Assembly (NCBI GenBank): GCA_050945075.1
Contig: JBMNSG010000067.1
Coordinates: forward strand, 1 to 12,014
Direction of reading: 5' to 3'
Length of the DNA: 12,014 nucleotides
Origin: UBA7485 sp050945075
GTDB lineage: Bacteria > Bacillota > Clostridia > Eubacteriales > Eubacteriaceae
Part shown: positions 5,661-12,014 of the stretch, one piece after another
Position numbering within the stretch: the first letter of the stretch is position 1
Layout of the letters: every line of letters starts with the position of its first letter
The notes under the pieces: generated by a model
Seen by the model: only the letters and a program-made list of their open reading frames with translations
Told to the model about the DNA's origin: nothing
Databases searched by the model: none
Program-made: the position numbers and the translations under genes

Positions 5661-5810
5661 ATGAGAGTAAAAGTGACACTCGCATGCACAGAATGCAAGC
5701 AGCGTAATTACGATACGATGAAGAATAAGAAAAACAATCCGGAACGTATCGAAGAAAACAAGTACTGCAAGTTCTGTAAAAAGCATACGCTTCATAAAGA
5801 AACCAAATAA
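5661..5810 (+). CDS. rpmG: Ribosomal protein L33, zinc-binding form
   Basis: This 49-residue bL33 protein belongs to the large ribosomal subunit, near the E site. MRVKVTLACTECKQRNY at the start and CKFCKKHTLHKETK at the end give the two CxxC pairs of the zinc-binding (C+) form. Paralogues lacking these cysteines replace it under zinc starvation in many Bacillota, so a second copy may exist elsewhere. The ATG at 5661 is chosen because a GGAGGG site lies 6 bases before it; the frame is open to 5619, but that part has no family similarity. It is the first gene after the promoter at 5562-5590, and secE follows 15 bp downstream, the usual order in this phylum. Confidence 0.95.
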   Translation: MRVKVTLACTECKQRNYDTMKNKKNNPERIEENKYCKFCKKHTLHKETK

Positions 5811-5825
5811 TTAAGCAGGCATACT

Positions 5826-6224
5826 ATGGCTAAGACAAAGAAAAATATCGCCAAGAAGAAGAAAAAGAAGCAGACTCAGGCTCAGCCTGAAGTCGCTGCA
5901 CAGGAAACTGTGCAGGCTGATCTTTCTGATAAAGAGCAGAAAAAAGCCGCTAAAGCGGAAGAAAAAGCTCAGAAACAGGCTGATAAAGAATTTGAAGAAA
6001 AGCGCAAGGCTAAGGAAAAGGAAAAAAATCCCGGATTCTTTGCCAGAATGGGTAATTTCTTCAAGGGTACCTGGGCTGAACTGAAAAAAGTTCAATGGCT
6101 CAGCAGCGACGAGCTTATGAAAGCATCCGGCGCGGTTGCAGGAATCGTAACGGCTTTTACGCTGGTTACATGGGCAGCGGATTCACTGCTCGGAACCATT
6201 GCGGCTTTCATACTCAATATTTAG
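5826..6224 (+). CDS. secE: Preprotein translocase subunit SecE, with a long charged N-terminal extension
   Basis: SecE clamps SecY in the SecYEG protein-conducting channel of the cytoplasmic membrane. The C-terminal part has the family core: NPGFFARMGNFFKGTWAELK (amphipathic helix, about residues 61-80), the conserved KKVQWLSSDEL stretch, and one transmembrane helix at about 96-130. Single-span SecE proteins are typically about 60-75 residues. Here about 60 extra residues precede the core and consist almost only of Lys, Ala, Glu, Gln and Asp, predicted helical or disordered and cytosolic. The Shine-Dalgarno is weak (GCAGG). The placement between rpmG and nusG is the standard one and confirms the call. 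Confidence 0.93.
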   Translation: MAKTKKNIAKKKKKKQTQAQPEVAAQETVQADLSDKEQKKAAKAEEKAQKQADKEFEEKRKAKEKEKNPGFFARMGNFFKGTWAELKKVQWLSSDELMKASGAVAGIVTAFTLVTWAADSLLGTIAAFILNI

Positions 6225-6242
6225 CAGGAAGAGGAACAGGTT

Positions 6243-6782
6243 ATGAATTATACACCCACCGATGAACCCCAGTGGTATGTAGCACATACATACAGCGGTT
6301 ATGAAAACAAGGTCAAAGCCGGAATTGAAGCTGCGGTCGAAAACCGGAACATGGGCGATGAAATCATCGAGGTAAAGGTACCTGTTCAGGAAGTTGTTGA
6401 AAAGAAGGACGGAAAGACCACCGTCAAAGAAAAAAAGATATTTCCGGGTTATGTCATCATTAAAATGTTTATGACTGACGAATCCTGGTATGTCGTCCGT
6501 AACACCAGAGGTGTAACGGGCTTTGTCGGTCCCGCCTCCAAGCCGGTCCCGCTTTCAGAGCATGAGCTCGAAGCAATGGGGATCAAAGAACAACCGGTCA
6601 TTAAAGTGGAATTCAAGACAGGCGACCAGATCACAGTGATCGAAGGTCCGCTCGAAGGATTCTCAGGGACTATCGAGGAAGTCAATCCCGAAAAGTCCAA
6701 GGTTAAGGTCAATCTTTCCATGTTCGGACGGGAAACCCCGACTGAACTGGAGTTTGAACAAATACATATTATAAAAGAATAA
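6243..6782 (+). CDS. nusG: Transcription elongation/antitermination factor NusG
   Basis: NusG binds the RNA polymerase clamp helices, modulates pausing and termination, and links polymerase to Rho or to the ribosome. The NGN domain is visible from PQWYVAHTYSGYENKV (about 9-24) through FPGYVIIKMFMTDESWYVVRNTRGVTGFVG (about 67-96). The KOW domain is at about 125-179, with GDQITVIEGPLEGFSGTIEEV and the conserved KVNLSMFGRETPTELEF ending. At 179 residues it has normal length. It starts 18 bp after secE, with a GGAAGAGGAAC purine-rich site. It is co-transcribed with rpmG-secE ahead and probably rplK behind. Confidence 0.97.
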   Translation: MNYTPTDEPQWYVAHTYSGYENKVKAGIEAAVENRNMGDEIIEVKVPVQEVVEKKDGKTTVKEKKIFPGYVIIKMFMTDESWYVVRNTRGVTGFVGPASKPVPLSEHELEAMGIKEQPVIKVEFKTGDQITVIEGPLEGFSGTIEEVNPEKSKVKVNLSMFGRETPTELEFEQIHIIKE

Positions 6783-6806
6783 TAATCTCTCAGGGGAGGT
6801 GACAGT

Positions 6807-7232
6807 ATGGCTAAGAAAGTTATAGGCCTGATCAAACTGCAGATTCCTGCAGGCAAGGCAACACCGGCTCCGCCGGTAGGTCCGGCGCTCGGTCAGCACG
6901 GTGTCAATATTATGGGATTCTGTAAGGAATTCAATGCGAAGACTGCAAATGATGCAGGACTGATTATCCCGGTTGTTATCACAGTATACCAGGATCACTC
7001 ATTCACATTTGTAACCAAGACACCACCGGCAGCAGTTCTGTTAAAGAAAGCTGCAGGACTGGACAAGGCTTCCGGTGTACCGAACAAAACCAAGGTTGGT
7101 TCAGTCACAGAAGACCAGGTTCGTCAGATCGCAGAACAGAAAATGCCTGACCTGAATGCGGCAGATGTCGATTCAGCAATGCGCATGATCAAAGGTACTG
7201 CCCGCAGCATGGGCATCACAGTAACTGAATAA
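6807..7232 (+). CDS. rplK: Ribosomal protein L11
   Basis: uL11 forms the base of the GTPase-associated centre with 23S rRNA helices 43/44 and affects RelA activation and thiopeptide sensitivity. This 141-residue protein has the standard length and text: IGLIKLQIPAGKATPAPPVG at the start, GQHGVNIMGFCKEFNAKT in the N-terminal domain with the proline pair, and a C-terminal rRNA-binding domain with KTPPAAVLLKKAAG and MRMIKGTARSMGITV. An excellent GGGGAGGTGA ribosome-binding site precedes the ATG. An 18-bp perfect palindrome covers its stop codon (see the 7224-7241 entry). Confidence 0.98.
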   Translation: MAKKVIGLIKLQIPAGKATPAPPVGPALGQHGVNIMGFCKEFNAKTANDAGLIIPVVITVYQDHSFTFVTKTPPAAVLLKKAAGLDKASGVPNKTKVGSVTEDQVRQIAEQKMPDLNAADVDSAMRMIKGTARSMGITVTE

Positions 7233-7241
7233 TTATTCAGT
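7224..7241. repeat. Perfect 18-bp palindrome over the rplK stop codon
   Basis: ACTGAATAATTATTCAGT is fully self-complementary and contains the TAA stop of rplK. As RNA it can form a 7-bp stem with a 4-base loop. It is just upstream of the possible L1-binding element and may help shape that leader, or be chance. Confidence 0.5.
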
Positions 7242-7251
7242 CTGGTATTCA

Positions 7252-7276
7252 GTGGGAGGGGTAACCCGTTTACCAC
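7252..7276 (+). promoter_or_regulatory. Possible L1-binding autoregulatory element between rplK and rplA
   Basis: The 54-base gap holds a short helix with outer arms GTGG (7252-7255) and CCAC (7273-7276) and inner GGTAA/TTACC pairing options. A purine-rich asymmetric bulge (GAGG) lies on the 5' side. L1 binds this kind of bulged helix both in 23S rRNA and in mRNA leaders. It lies directly ahead of the rplA ribosome-binding site (AGGAGA), where bound L1 could block translation. Similar elements are known between these genes in Bacillota; the assignment here is by position and shape. Confidence 0.5.
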
Positions 7277-7286
7277 AGGAGAACAT

Positions 7287-7976
7287 ATGAAACACGGAAA
7301 AAGATATAATCAGGCTGCAGAAAGCTTTGACAGTTCACAGACTTACGATATTCCGGAAGCCTGCACAATTGTCAGAAACAATGCAAAAGCAAAATTTGAC
7401 GAAAGCATCGAACTCCACATTAAACTCGGTGTAGACTCCAGACATGCAGATCAGCAGGTCAGAGGCGCTACAGTACTTCCGAACGGAACAGGTAACGATG
7501 TTAAAGTACTCGTCATTACACAGGGAGACAAAGTCAAAGAAGCGGAAGAAGCAGGCGCAGATTTTGTCGGCTCTGATGAAATGATCGAAAAGATCCAGAA
7601 AGAAAACTGGTTCGATTTCGACGTTTTAATCGCATCCCCTGATATGATGGGCAAGGTCGGTCGTCTCGGTCGTGTACTCGGACCGAAGGGCCTGATGCCA
7701 AACCCGAAATCCGGTACTGTCACGCCTAATATTGCGCAGGCAGTCAAGGAAACTAAAGCAGGTAAAGTTGAATATCGTCTTGATAAGACCAATATCATCC
7801 ACCTGCTTATCGGTAAAGCTTCTTTCACAGAAGAAGCTCTCGAACAGAACCTCACATCTATTCTCGACACGATTAAAAAAGCAAAGCCGTCGGCTGCCAA
7901 GGGTCAGTATTTCAGAAGCATTACACTGACCAGCACAATGGGCCCCGGTGTTAAAATAAATCCTGCAAAATTCTAA
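7287..7976 (+). CDS. rplA: Ribosomal protein L1
   Basis: uL1 forms the mobile L1 stalk that guides deacylated tRNA out of the E site, and in many bacteria it represses its own mRNA. This 229-residue protein has the full family length. Visible are HGKRYNQAAESFD at the start, the FDESIELHIKLGVDSRHADQQVRG block (about 38-61), the GRLGRVLGPKGLMPNPKSGTV signature at about 128-148, and SITLTSTMGPGVKIN at the end. The ribosome-binding site is AGGAGAACAT. A TTGACA promoter and the L10 leader follow within a few bases, so rplJL transcription is at least partly separate. Confidence 0.98.
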   Translation: MKHGKRYNQAAESFDSSQTYDIPEACTIVRNNAKAKFDESIELHIKLGVDSRHADQQVRGATVLPNGTGNDVKVLVITQGDKVKEAEEAGADFVGSDEMIEKIQKENWFDFDVLIASPDMMGKVGRLGRVLGPKGLMPNPKSGTVTPNIAQAVKETKAGKVEYRLDKTNIIHLLIGKASFTEEALEQNLTSILDTIKKAKPSAAKGQYFRSITLTSTMGPGVKINPAKF

Positions 7977-7981
7977 ACTTC

Positions 7982-8010
7982 TTGACAAAGTAATTCTGAG
8001 AAGATATACT
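7982..8010 (+). promoter_or_regulatory. Consensus promoter of the L10 leader-rplJ-rplL unit
   Basis: A perfect TTGACA (7982-7987) and TATACT (8005-8010) are separated by 17 bp, starting 6 bases after the rplA stop. The transcript would begin near 8017 with a leader of about 175 bases before rplJ. Confidence 0.85.
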
Positions 8011-8016
8011 AGTCAA

Positions 8017-8160
8017 GTCGAATAAAAAGCAATCGAAATATCATCCACAGACAGCTGGGACCGGTTCGTCAGATCCGGTTATAAAAATCCCGCCGAGGTT
8101 GAAGCTATAGCATTACATGAAAACTATGCTCTCTTCACCTTAATGTGGAGAGAGTTTTTT
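8017..8160 (+). ncRNA. L10 leader (ribosomal protein L10(L12)4-responsive mRNA leader) with attenuator
   Basis: The untranslated region before rplJ holds a G+C-rich imperfect hairpin region at about 8055-8095 (CTGGGACCGG ... CCGGTTATAAAAATCCC) followed by CGCCGAGGTTGAAG. It ends in a terminator hairpin: a 10-bp stem (8129-8138 with 8145-8154, one T-G pair), loop CTTAAT, and a T run from 8155. An AGCAT/ATGCT pairing (about 8108-8130) overlaps the 5' arm and could act as the anti-terminator. This is the arrangement of the known L10 leader family, where excess L10-L12 complex favours early termination. The exact pairing needs a covariance model. Confidence 0.8.
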
Positions 8161-8191
8161 ATTGCGAAAATCCTATAAAAGGAGGAATAGC

Positions 8192-8728
8192 ATGCCCAAT
8201 ATCGAACTGAAATCCCAGCTCGTGAGCGAAATCGCCGAAAAGCTCAAGAATTCGCCGTCAACAATCGTTGTCGACTATCGCGGACTTAACGTCGACGAAG
8301 TGACCAACCTGAGAAAACAGGCACGTGATGCCGGTGTTGAATATAAAGTTTATAAGAACACCATGGTACGCCGTGCACTGGAACAGGCCGGGATCGAAGG
8401 AATGGAAGAATACTTCACAGGTCCTACAGCTGTTGCATTTGCAGCAGAAGATGCTGTAACACCTGCCAAGATTCTCAACGATTTCACAAAAGATCACAAG
8501 AATCTCGAAATCAAAGCTGGTCTCGTAGATGGCAAAGTCGTAGACACTGCAGGCGTCGTACAGCTCGCAAAGCTGCCTTCGAAGGAAGTCCTTATCGCCC
8601 AGGTACTTGGCGGACTCAACGCTCCGATCACCGGATTCGTCGGCGTCCTCAATGCAAACCTGCGTGGACTCGCCGTTGCACTCGGACAGATCGCGGAACA
8701 GAAAGCTGCAGCGGAAGCGCAGGCTTAA
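8192..8728 (+). CDS. rplJ: Ribosomal protein L10
   Basis: uL10 is the base of the ribosomal stalk; it binds the GTPase-associated centre and carries L7/L12 dimers on its C-terminal helix. This 178-residue protein shows SQLVSEIAEKLKNSPSTIVV, DYRGLNVDEVTNLRKQAR (about 31-48), the EYKVYKNTMVRRAL rRNA-binding block (about 53-66) and FTGPTAVAF. The C-terminal helix rich in Ala/Gln (LGQIAEQKAAAEAQA) is the L12-binding end. The start at 8192 follows AAAGGAGG by 6 bases. The frame is open to 8162, inside the terminator tail, but that part has no family text. Expression is controlled by the leader just upstream. Confidence 0.97.
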   Translation: MPNIELKSQLVSEIAEKLKNSPSTIVVDYRGLNVDEVTNLRKQARDAGVEYKVYKNTMVRRALEQAGIEGMEEYFTGPTAVAFAAEDAVTPAKILNDFTKDHKNLEIKAGLVDGKVVDTAGVVQLAKLPSKEVLIAQVLGGLNAPITGFVGVLNANLRGLAVALGQIAEQKAAAEAQA

Positions 8729-8764
8729 TTCACTAAAAATAAACATAATCAACAGGAGATTACA

Positions 8765-9145
8765 ATGAGCGAAAAAACAACACAGTTAATTGAAGAAGTA
8801 AAGGGCCTTACCGTCCTCGAATTATCCGAACTCGTTAAAGCACTTGAAGAAGAATTCGGCGTCAGCGCAGCAGCTCCGGTTGCAGTAGCAGCAGCTCCGG
8901 CTGGTGGAGAAGCAGCTCCGGCAGCAGAAGAAAAGACTGAATTCGACGTAGTCCTGACAGCTGTCGGCGACAACAAGATCAAGGTCATCAAGGTTGTCCG
9001 TGAAGTAACAGGACTGGGCCTGAAAGAAGCCAAGGCTGTTGTTGACGAAGCTCCGAAGACACTCAAAGAAGGCGCTTCCAAGGAAGAAGCCGAAGAAATC
9101 AAGACTAAGATTGAAGAAGTCGGCGGAACAGCTGAAGTTAAATAG
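8765..9145 (+). CDS. rplL: Ribosomal protein L7/L12
   Basis: bL12 is the multicopy stalk protein that recruits and stimulates translation GTPases. This 126-residue protein has the N-terminal dimerisation/L10-binding helices (IEEVKGLTVLELSELVKALE, about 9-28) and an Ala/Pro/Gly-rich flexible hinge at about 34-56. The C-terminal factor-binding domain has KIKVIKVVREVTGLGLKEAK (about 73-92). The AGGAGATTACA site gives strong initiation, fitting the need for four or more copies per ribosome. It is 36 bp after rplJ and is followed at once by a strong terminator, so it is the last gene of the unit; rpoB is not downstream here. Confidence 0.98.
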   Translation: MSEKTTQLIEEVKGLTVLELSELVKALEEEFGVSAAAPVAVAAAPAGGEAAPAAEEKTEFDVVLTAVGDNKIKVIKVVREVTGLGLKEAKAVVDEAPKTLKEGASKEEAEEIKTKIEEVGGTAEVK

Positions 9146-9160
9146 TTTAAAGCTTATCCC

Positions 9161-9190
9161 AAAAAGTCCCCAAAGTGGGGGCTTTTTTTT
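9161..9190 (+). terminator. Intrinsic terminator after rplL
   Basis: An 11-bp stem (9161-9171 with 9177-9187; the G+C part is GTCCCC against GGGGGC with a T-G pair) has a 5-base loop AAAGT and is followed by a T tract. It closes the rplJ-rplL transcript 15 bp after the stop codon and separates it from proS. Confidence 0.88.
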
Positions 9191-9306
9191 ATTGTATCCC
9201 GTACTGTTAGCGTTTAATATAGTGTTATCCTTTATCACAAGACAACCGTCTTAGTGTAAAATATAAGTGCTGTGCTCAACAGTAATACTTAAGGAATCAG
9301 TTTAAA

Positions 9307-10755
9307 ATGGCAAAGAATAAAAAACAGATAAAAAAAGAATTAGCAGATATGGAGGAAAATTTTCCTCAGTGGTATACGGACGTCATTTCAAAAACCGAAC
9401 TGGTGGACTATTCACCGGTAAAAGGCTTCATGGTCATCAGACCTTATGGCTATGCCATCTGGGAAAATATCCAGAAAGCCTTCGATAAGCGGTTCAAGGA
9501 AACAGGACATCAGAATATGTACTTCCCGCTGCTTATCCCACGCAGCATGCTGGAAAAGGAAGCGGAACACGTGGAAGGGTTTGCTCCTGAAGTGGCCTGG
9601 GTAACCAGAGGAGGAGACAAGGAACTGGCAGAACCCCTGGCAGTACGCCCGACATCCGAAACCATTATCTGCTCTATGTATGCAAAATGGCTTCATTCCT
9701 ACAGGCAGCTGCCGTTTTTGTATAATCAGTGGTGCTCGGTTGTCCGCTGGGAAAAAACGACCCGCCCGTTCCTGAGAACGTCAGAATTTTTATGGCAGGA
9801 AGGTCATACGCTGCATGAAACCGCGGAAGAAGCACAGGCGGAAACCATGCAGATGCTCAACATCTACCGTGAAGTAGCGGAAGAAGTCCTGGCGATCCCT
9901 ATGCTTACCGGCCGTAAATCCGATAAGGAAAAGTTTGCCGGAGCAGATGCCACTTATACCATTGAAGCACTGATGCATGATGGCCAGGCGCTGCAGAGCG
10001 GGACTTCCCATAATCTGGGTCAGCATTTTACAAAGGCTTTTGAAATTCAGTATCTGGACCGCAACAATGAACAGGCTTTTCCGTATCATACCAGCTGGGG
10101 CGTTTCCTCACGTCTGATCGGCGGGCTTATCATGGTCCATGGAGACGAAAATGGTCTGGTACTGCCTCCGAAGATTGCTCCGATACAGGTTGTCATTATC
10201 CCTGTAGCCCAGCATAAGGAAGGTGTGCTGGATAAGGCTTATGAACTCAAAAACGAACTGGCGAAGGATTTCAGAGTGGAATTAGACGACTCCGATAATT
10301 CACCGGGATGGAAATTCAACCAGTGGGAAATGAAGGGCGTACCGGTACGTCTGGAAATAGGCCCGCGCGATATCGAAAATAATCAGGCTGTACTCGCACG
10401 CAGAGACACAGGTGAAAAAATGACTGTGGATCTGGGCTCTCTTCAGGGTACGATAGAAGAGCTTCTGGAAACCATACAGAAGGATATGTTTGAAAAAGCG
10501 CTGAAAATGCGTGAAGAAAAGACATCCTCCGCTGAGAATATGGAAGAATTCCAGAAAAATCTGGCAGAAAATCCCGGATTTATCAAAGCCATGTGGTGTG
10601 GTGACAGAGCCTGTGAAGACAAAATCAAAGAAGAAACCGGGGCCAGTCTCAGGGCAGTCCCGTTTGATGAAGAACAGGAAATAATCGGCGATGGAACATG
10701 TGTGTGTTGCGGGAAGCCAGCTGCAAAAGTGGCTTGGTTCGCGCGAGCCTATTGA
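9307..10755 (+). CDS. proS: Prolyl-tRNA synthetase, archaeal/eukaryotic (type 3) form
   Basis: This class II aminoacyl-tRNA synthetase joins proline to tRNA-Pro. At 482 residues it matches the short ProS type (as in Thermus and archaea), without the roughly 180-residue INS editing domain of the E. coli type. The catalytic core shows motif 1 near 55-80 (FPLLIPRSML), the proline-pocket text LAVRPTSET at 111-119, motif 2 RWEKTTRPFLRTSEFLWQEG (147-166), GTSHNLGQHF, and motif 3 with GGLIMVHGDENGL. The anticodon-binding domain follows (PIQVVIIPVAQ). The C-terminal module has C431, C436, C465, C467 and C468, resembling the zinc-binding tail of this class, and ends in the conserved aromatic Tyr. The ribosome-binding site AAGGA is rather far (13 bases), and no strong promoter is seen in 9190-9306 (TATAAG at 9262 is the best candidate). 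The next frame overlaps its last 65 bases. Confidence 0.96.
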   Translation: MAKNKKQIKKELADMEENFPQWYTDVISKTELVDYSPVKGFMVIRPYGYAIWENIQKAFDKRFKETGHQNMYFPLLIPRSMLEKEAEHVEGFAPEVAWVTRGGDKELAEPLAVRPTSETIICSMYAKWLHSYRQLPFLYNQWCSVVRWEKTTRPFLRTSEFLWQEGHTLHETAEEAQAETMQMLNIYREVAEEVLAIPMLTGRKSDKEKFAGADATYTIEALMHDGQALQSGTSHNLGQHFTKAFEIQYLDRNNEQAFPYHTSWGVSSRLIGGLIMVHGDENGLVLPPKIAPIQVVIIPVAQHKEGVLDKAYELKNELAKDFRVELDDSDNSPGWKFNQWEMKGVPVRLEIGPRDIENNQAVLARRDTGEKMTVDLGSLQGTIEELLETIQKDMFEKALKMREEKTSSAENMEEFQKNLAENPGFIKAMWCGDRACEDKIKEETGASLRAVPFDEEQEIIGDGTCVCCGKPAAKVAWFARAY

Positions 10756-11338
10756 CAAATACTTTACGAAAAAGGTTTATCTCTATCGTAATTATCTGAC
10801 TGAGTCTTATACAGAACCGGTACGGGAGCTGCTTGTCAGTCATTACGGCAGCGCTGTGAATACCAGATTTGATGAGATACTCTCTCATTTGAATCCTTTT
10901 GCAGTTTTTACGGAAGCCGAATTTCAGATGGTGACGGATAAAATATTTTCACTGAACGGGACAGTATTTGCAGGCAGTGATGTCTGTGAAACGCTGCGCG
11001 CGTCAAAATATGTTTTTCCGCATATTATCAGTTCCGGGAAGGAAATCGAGGATTATACTCTGGATAATACCGACAGGCAGTCCAGGAGAGTAATCCGCGA
11101 GCTCTGTCGTGTCGCCAATACGGCGGGACGTGAGCTTATGATTCAAAAACTGGTAGATAATTACGATGTATCCGAACTGCTTCCGCTCTTTCCGGGTGAA
11201 CCGGGATGGGAGCTTCAGGAGGGTACCAGAATTTTCGAGATATTTCAAAAAGAGACGACGGATGCCGGCATTCTCATTACCTCAAAGGGTCTGCCTAATG
11301 TAGCCTATACAGCTTACGGTCTGATGATCGGGAACTGA
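10691..11338 (+). CDS. Protein of unrecognised family, possibly distantly like MetH-reactivation-type proteins
   Basis: I do not recognise this 215-residue soluble protein with confidence. The only ATG giving the full frame lies inside the proS end (AGGA 11 bases upstream), overlapping it by 65 bases. The first 20 residues therefore come from a proS-constrained stretch and may not be translated. No good alternative start is seen before the GTG at 10856; an ATT or CTG start near 10751-10796 is conceivable. From about residue 21 the text looks like a folded protein. The order of PHIISSGKEIE near 109-119, a helical middle (RELMIQKLVDNY), and FPGEPGWELQEGTRIFEIF followed by an ITSKGLP ending is reminiscent of the corrinoid-protein reactivation fold seen in small anaerobe proteins (CGxEIE, PGYxxWxL, LTES). 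That is a faint resemblance only. It contains only two cysteines in its core and has no membrane segment. Confidence 0.7.
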   Translation: MEHVCVAGSQLQKWLGSREPIDKYFTKKVYLYRNYLTESYTEPVRELLVSHYGSAVNTRFDEILSHLNPFAVFTEAEFQMVTDKIFSLNGTVFAGSDVCETLRASKYVFPHIISSGKEIEDYTLDNTDRQSRRVIRELCRVANTAGRELMIQKLVDNYDVSELLPLFPGEPGWELQEGTRIFEIFQKETTDAGILITSKGLPNVAYTAYGLMIGN

Positions 11339-11450
11339 CCGGGTCGGAAAAGGGAAAGCTGCAGTCTGTTTAACCGGAAAAACCCGGGAACAGCAACAGA
11401 CAGATGGTCTGCAGCCAGTATCTTAATGCAGCCAGAGGCAGGTAAAACAG

Positions 11451-12014
11451 ATGGAAGACAAAACGGCACTGACAGATATTAAAATACCGGCAGGAATTGA
11501 GGAGATTCTCTGCCGGTATCCTCTTTATGATTACCGGATGATCGATTCTGGGACGATTCCGTTCAGCGACAGGGTCCGTACTGTCTGCAGGGATTATTGC
11601 CCGATGTACGGAAAACGATGGCATTGTCCGCCGGCTGTCGGACCGGTCGGGGACTGTCGCAGAGAACTGCTTGTGTATCCGCAGGCACTGGTCTTTTCGA
11701 CTATTGATGAAGCGGATACAGAAAACCTCGCTGAGCTTCTTTCTATGAGAAAGCAGCATGAAGAGATAACAGCGGACCTTGCTGCAGATCTCACAGCAGC
11801 CGGTTACCAAATAAAGGTCTTGTCCTCAGGCTGTATTCCCTGCGAAAAGTGTACCTATCCCGATGCGCCCTGCCGCTTTCCGGACAAGGCATTTCCAACA
11901 ATAGAAAGCAATGGAATTGTATTTGCAGAGCTGGCGGATAACTGTGAAATGGAATTGAGCTGCGGTTCAGGGACTGTGACCTATTTCTCCATAATATTCA
12001 TGCTTTCAACTTAA
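11451..12014 (+). CDS. DUF2284 predicted metal-binding protein
   Basis: This 187-residue cysteine-rich protein has the DUF2284 pattern: CRDYCPMYGKRWHCPP with C46, C50 and C59 plus C69, then GCIPCEKCTYPDAPCRFP with C128, C131, C134 and C141, and the IESNGI block at about 151-156. Eight spaced cysteines suggest an iron-sulfur cluster or other metal site; the family has no firmly known function and is common in anaerobes. The C terminus (MELSCGSGTVTYFSIIFML) is complete, with TAA being the last three bases of the window. The ribosome-binding site is weak (AGGCAGGT about 6 bases upstream). It lies 112 bp after the unknown gene; the gap 11339-11450 shows no convincing terminator or promoter, so the two may share a transcript with proS. 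Confidence 0.88.
   Translation: MEDKTALTDIKIPAGIEEILCRYPLYDYRMIDSGTIPFSDRVRTVCRDYCPMYGKRWHCPPAVGPVGDCRRELLVYPQALVFSTIDEADTENLAELLSMRKQHEEITADLAADLTAAGYQIKVLSSGCIPCEKCTYPDAPCRFPDKAFPTIESNGIVFAELADNCEMELSCGSGTVTYFSIIFMLST

Noticed and set aside
8749..9102. Long minus-strand Ala/Ser/Thr-rich open frame opposite rplL
   Set aside because: It is the antisense of the Ala-rich rplL coding region, has no family text, and its length is explained by the codon pattern of rplL. The other long minus-strand frames opposite nusG, rplK, rplA, rplJ and proS are rejected for the same reason.
9257..9267. TAAAAT/TATAAG as proS promoter -10
   Set aside because: No acceptable -35 at 16-18 bp (AAGACA at best). A promoter is expected here, but I cannot place it with confidence.
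1..12014. CRISPR arrays, insertion sequences, integrase or transposase genes
   Set aside because: I see no spaced direct-repeat array, no transposase-like frame and no terminal inverted repeats of insertion-sequence type; the only mobile-element sign is the tRNA 3'-end duplication.

Overview
The window looks like a chromosomal segment of a low-to-mid GC Gram-positive-type bacterium (Bacillota). The evidence is strong AGGAGG-like ribosome-binding sites, consensus TTGACA/TATAAT promoters, a zinc-type L33, the rpmG-secE-nusG-rplK-rplA-rplJ-rplL cluster and an archaeal/eukaryotic-type prolyl-tRNA synthetase. The DUF2284 cysteine-rich protein suggests an anaerobe. A member of the Negativicutes would fit, but that is an inference from general protein appearance, not a demonstrated assignment.

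Region 1 (1-3620) is visibly more A+T-rich than the rest. It holds the tail of a DNA phosphorothioation (Dnd) cluster: dndD (cut by the window edge at its Walker A motif), dndE, and a DndA/IscS-type cysteine desulfurase. The genes are translationally packed (ATGA overlap, then a 2-bp gap). dndA would supply sulfur, while DndD and DndE work with DndC, which must lie to the left if present. The cluster ends at a very strong hairpin terminator.

Region 2 (3620-4700) is a small scrambled segment bounded by a 31-bp imperfect direct repeat. The repeat is the 3' end of a tRNA: once in a degenerate tRNA-like remnant (3622 onward) and once in an intact minus-strand tRNA-Arg(CCT) (4620-4696). Between them lie a heavy-metal-associated (HMA) domain gene with its own consensus promoter and the C-terminal remnant of a SAM methyltransferase, all on the minus strand. 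The remnant repeat would pair perfectly with the acceptor stem of the intact tRNA, whereas the tRNA's own 3' end leaves a C-A mismatch. This is what integration of an element into the tRNA 3' end would leave behind.

Region 3 (4700-5530) has a small two-helix membrane protein and a GNAT acetyltransferase, translationally coupled behind an extended -10 promoter.

Region 4 (5560-9190) is the core translation/secretion/transcription cluster. A consensus promoter precedes rpmG-secE-nusG-rplK-rplA, and a possible L1-binding element lies between rplK and rplA. A second consensus promoter drives an L10 leader with an attenuator hairpin, followed by rplJ and rplL and an intrinsic terminator. rpoB does not follow rplL.

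Region 5 (9190-12014) has proS, a protein of unrecognised family whose start overlaps the proS end, and a DUF2284 predicted metal-binding protein ending exactly at the window edge.

The most interesting material is the Dnd tail next to the tRNA-Arg/tRNA-remnant integration scar. I do not see a clearly new system; the core region is ordinary apart from the rplL-proS junction.
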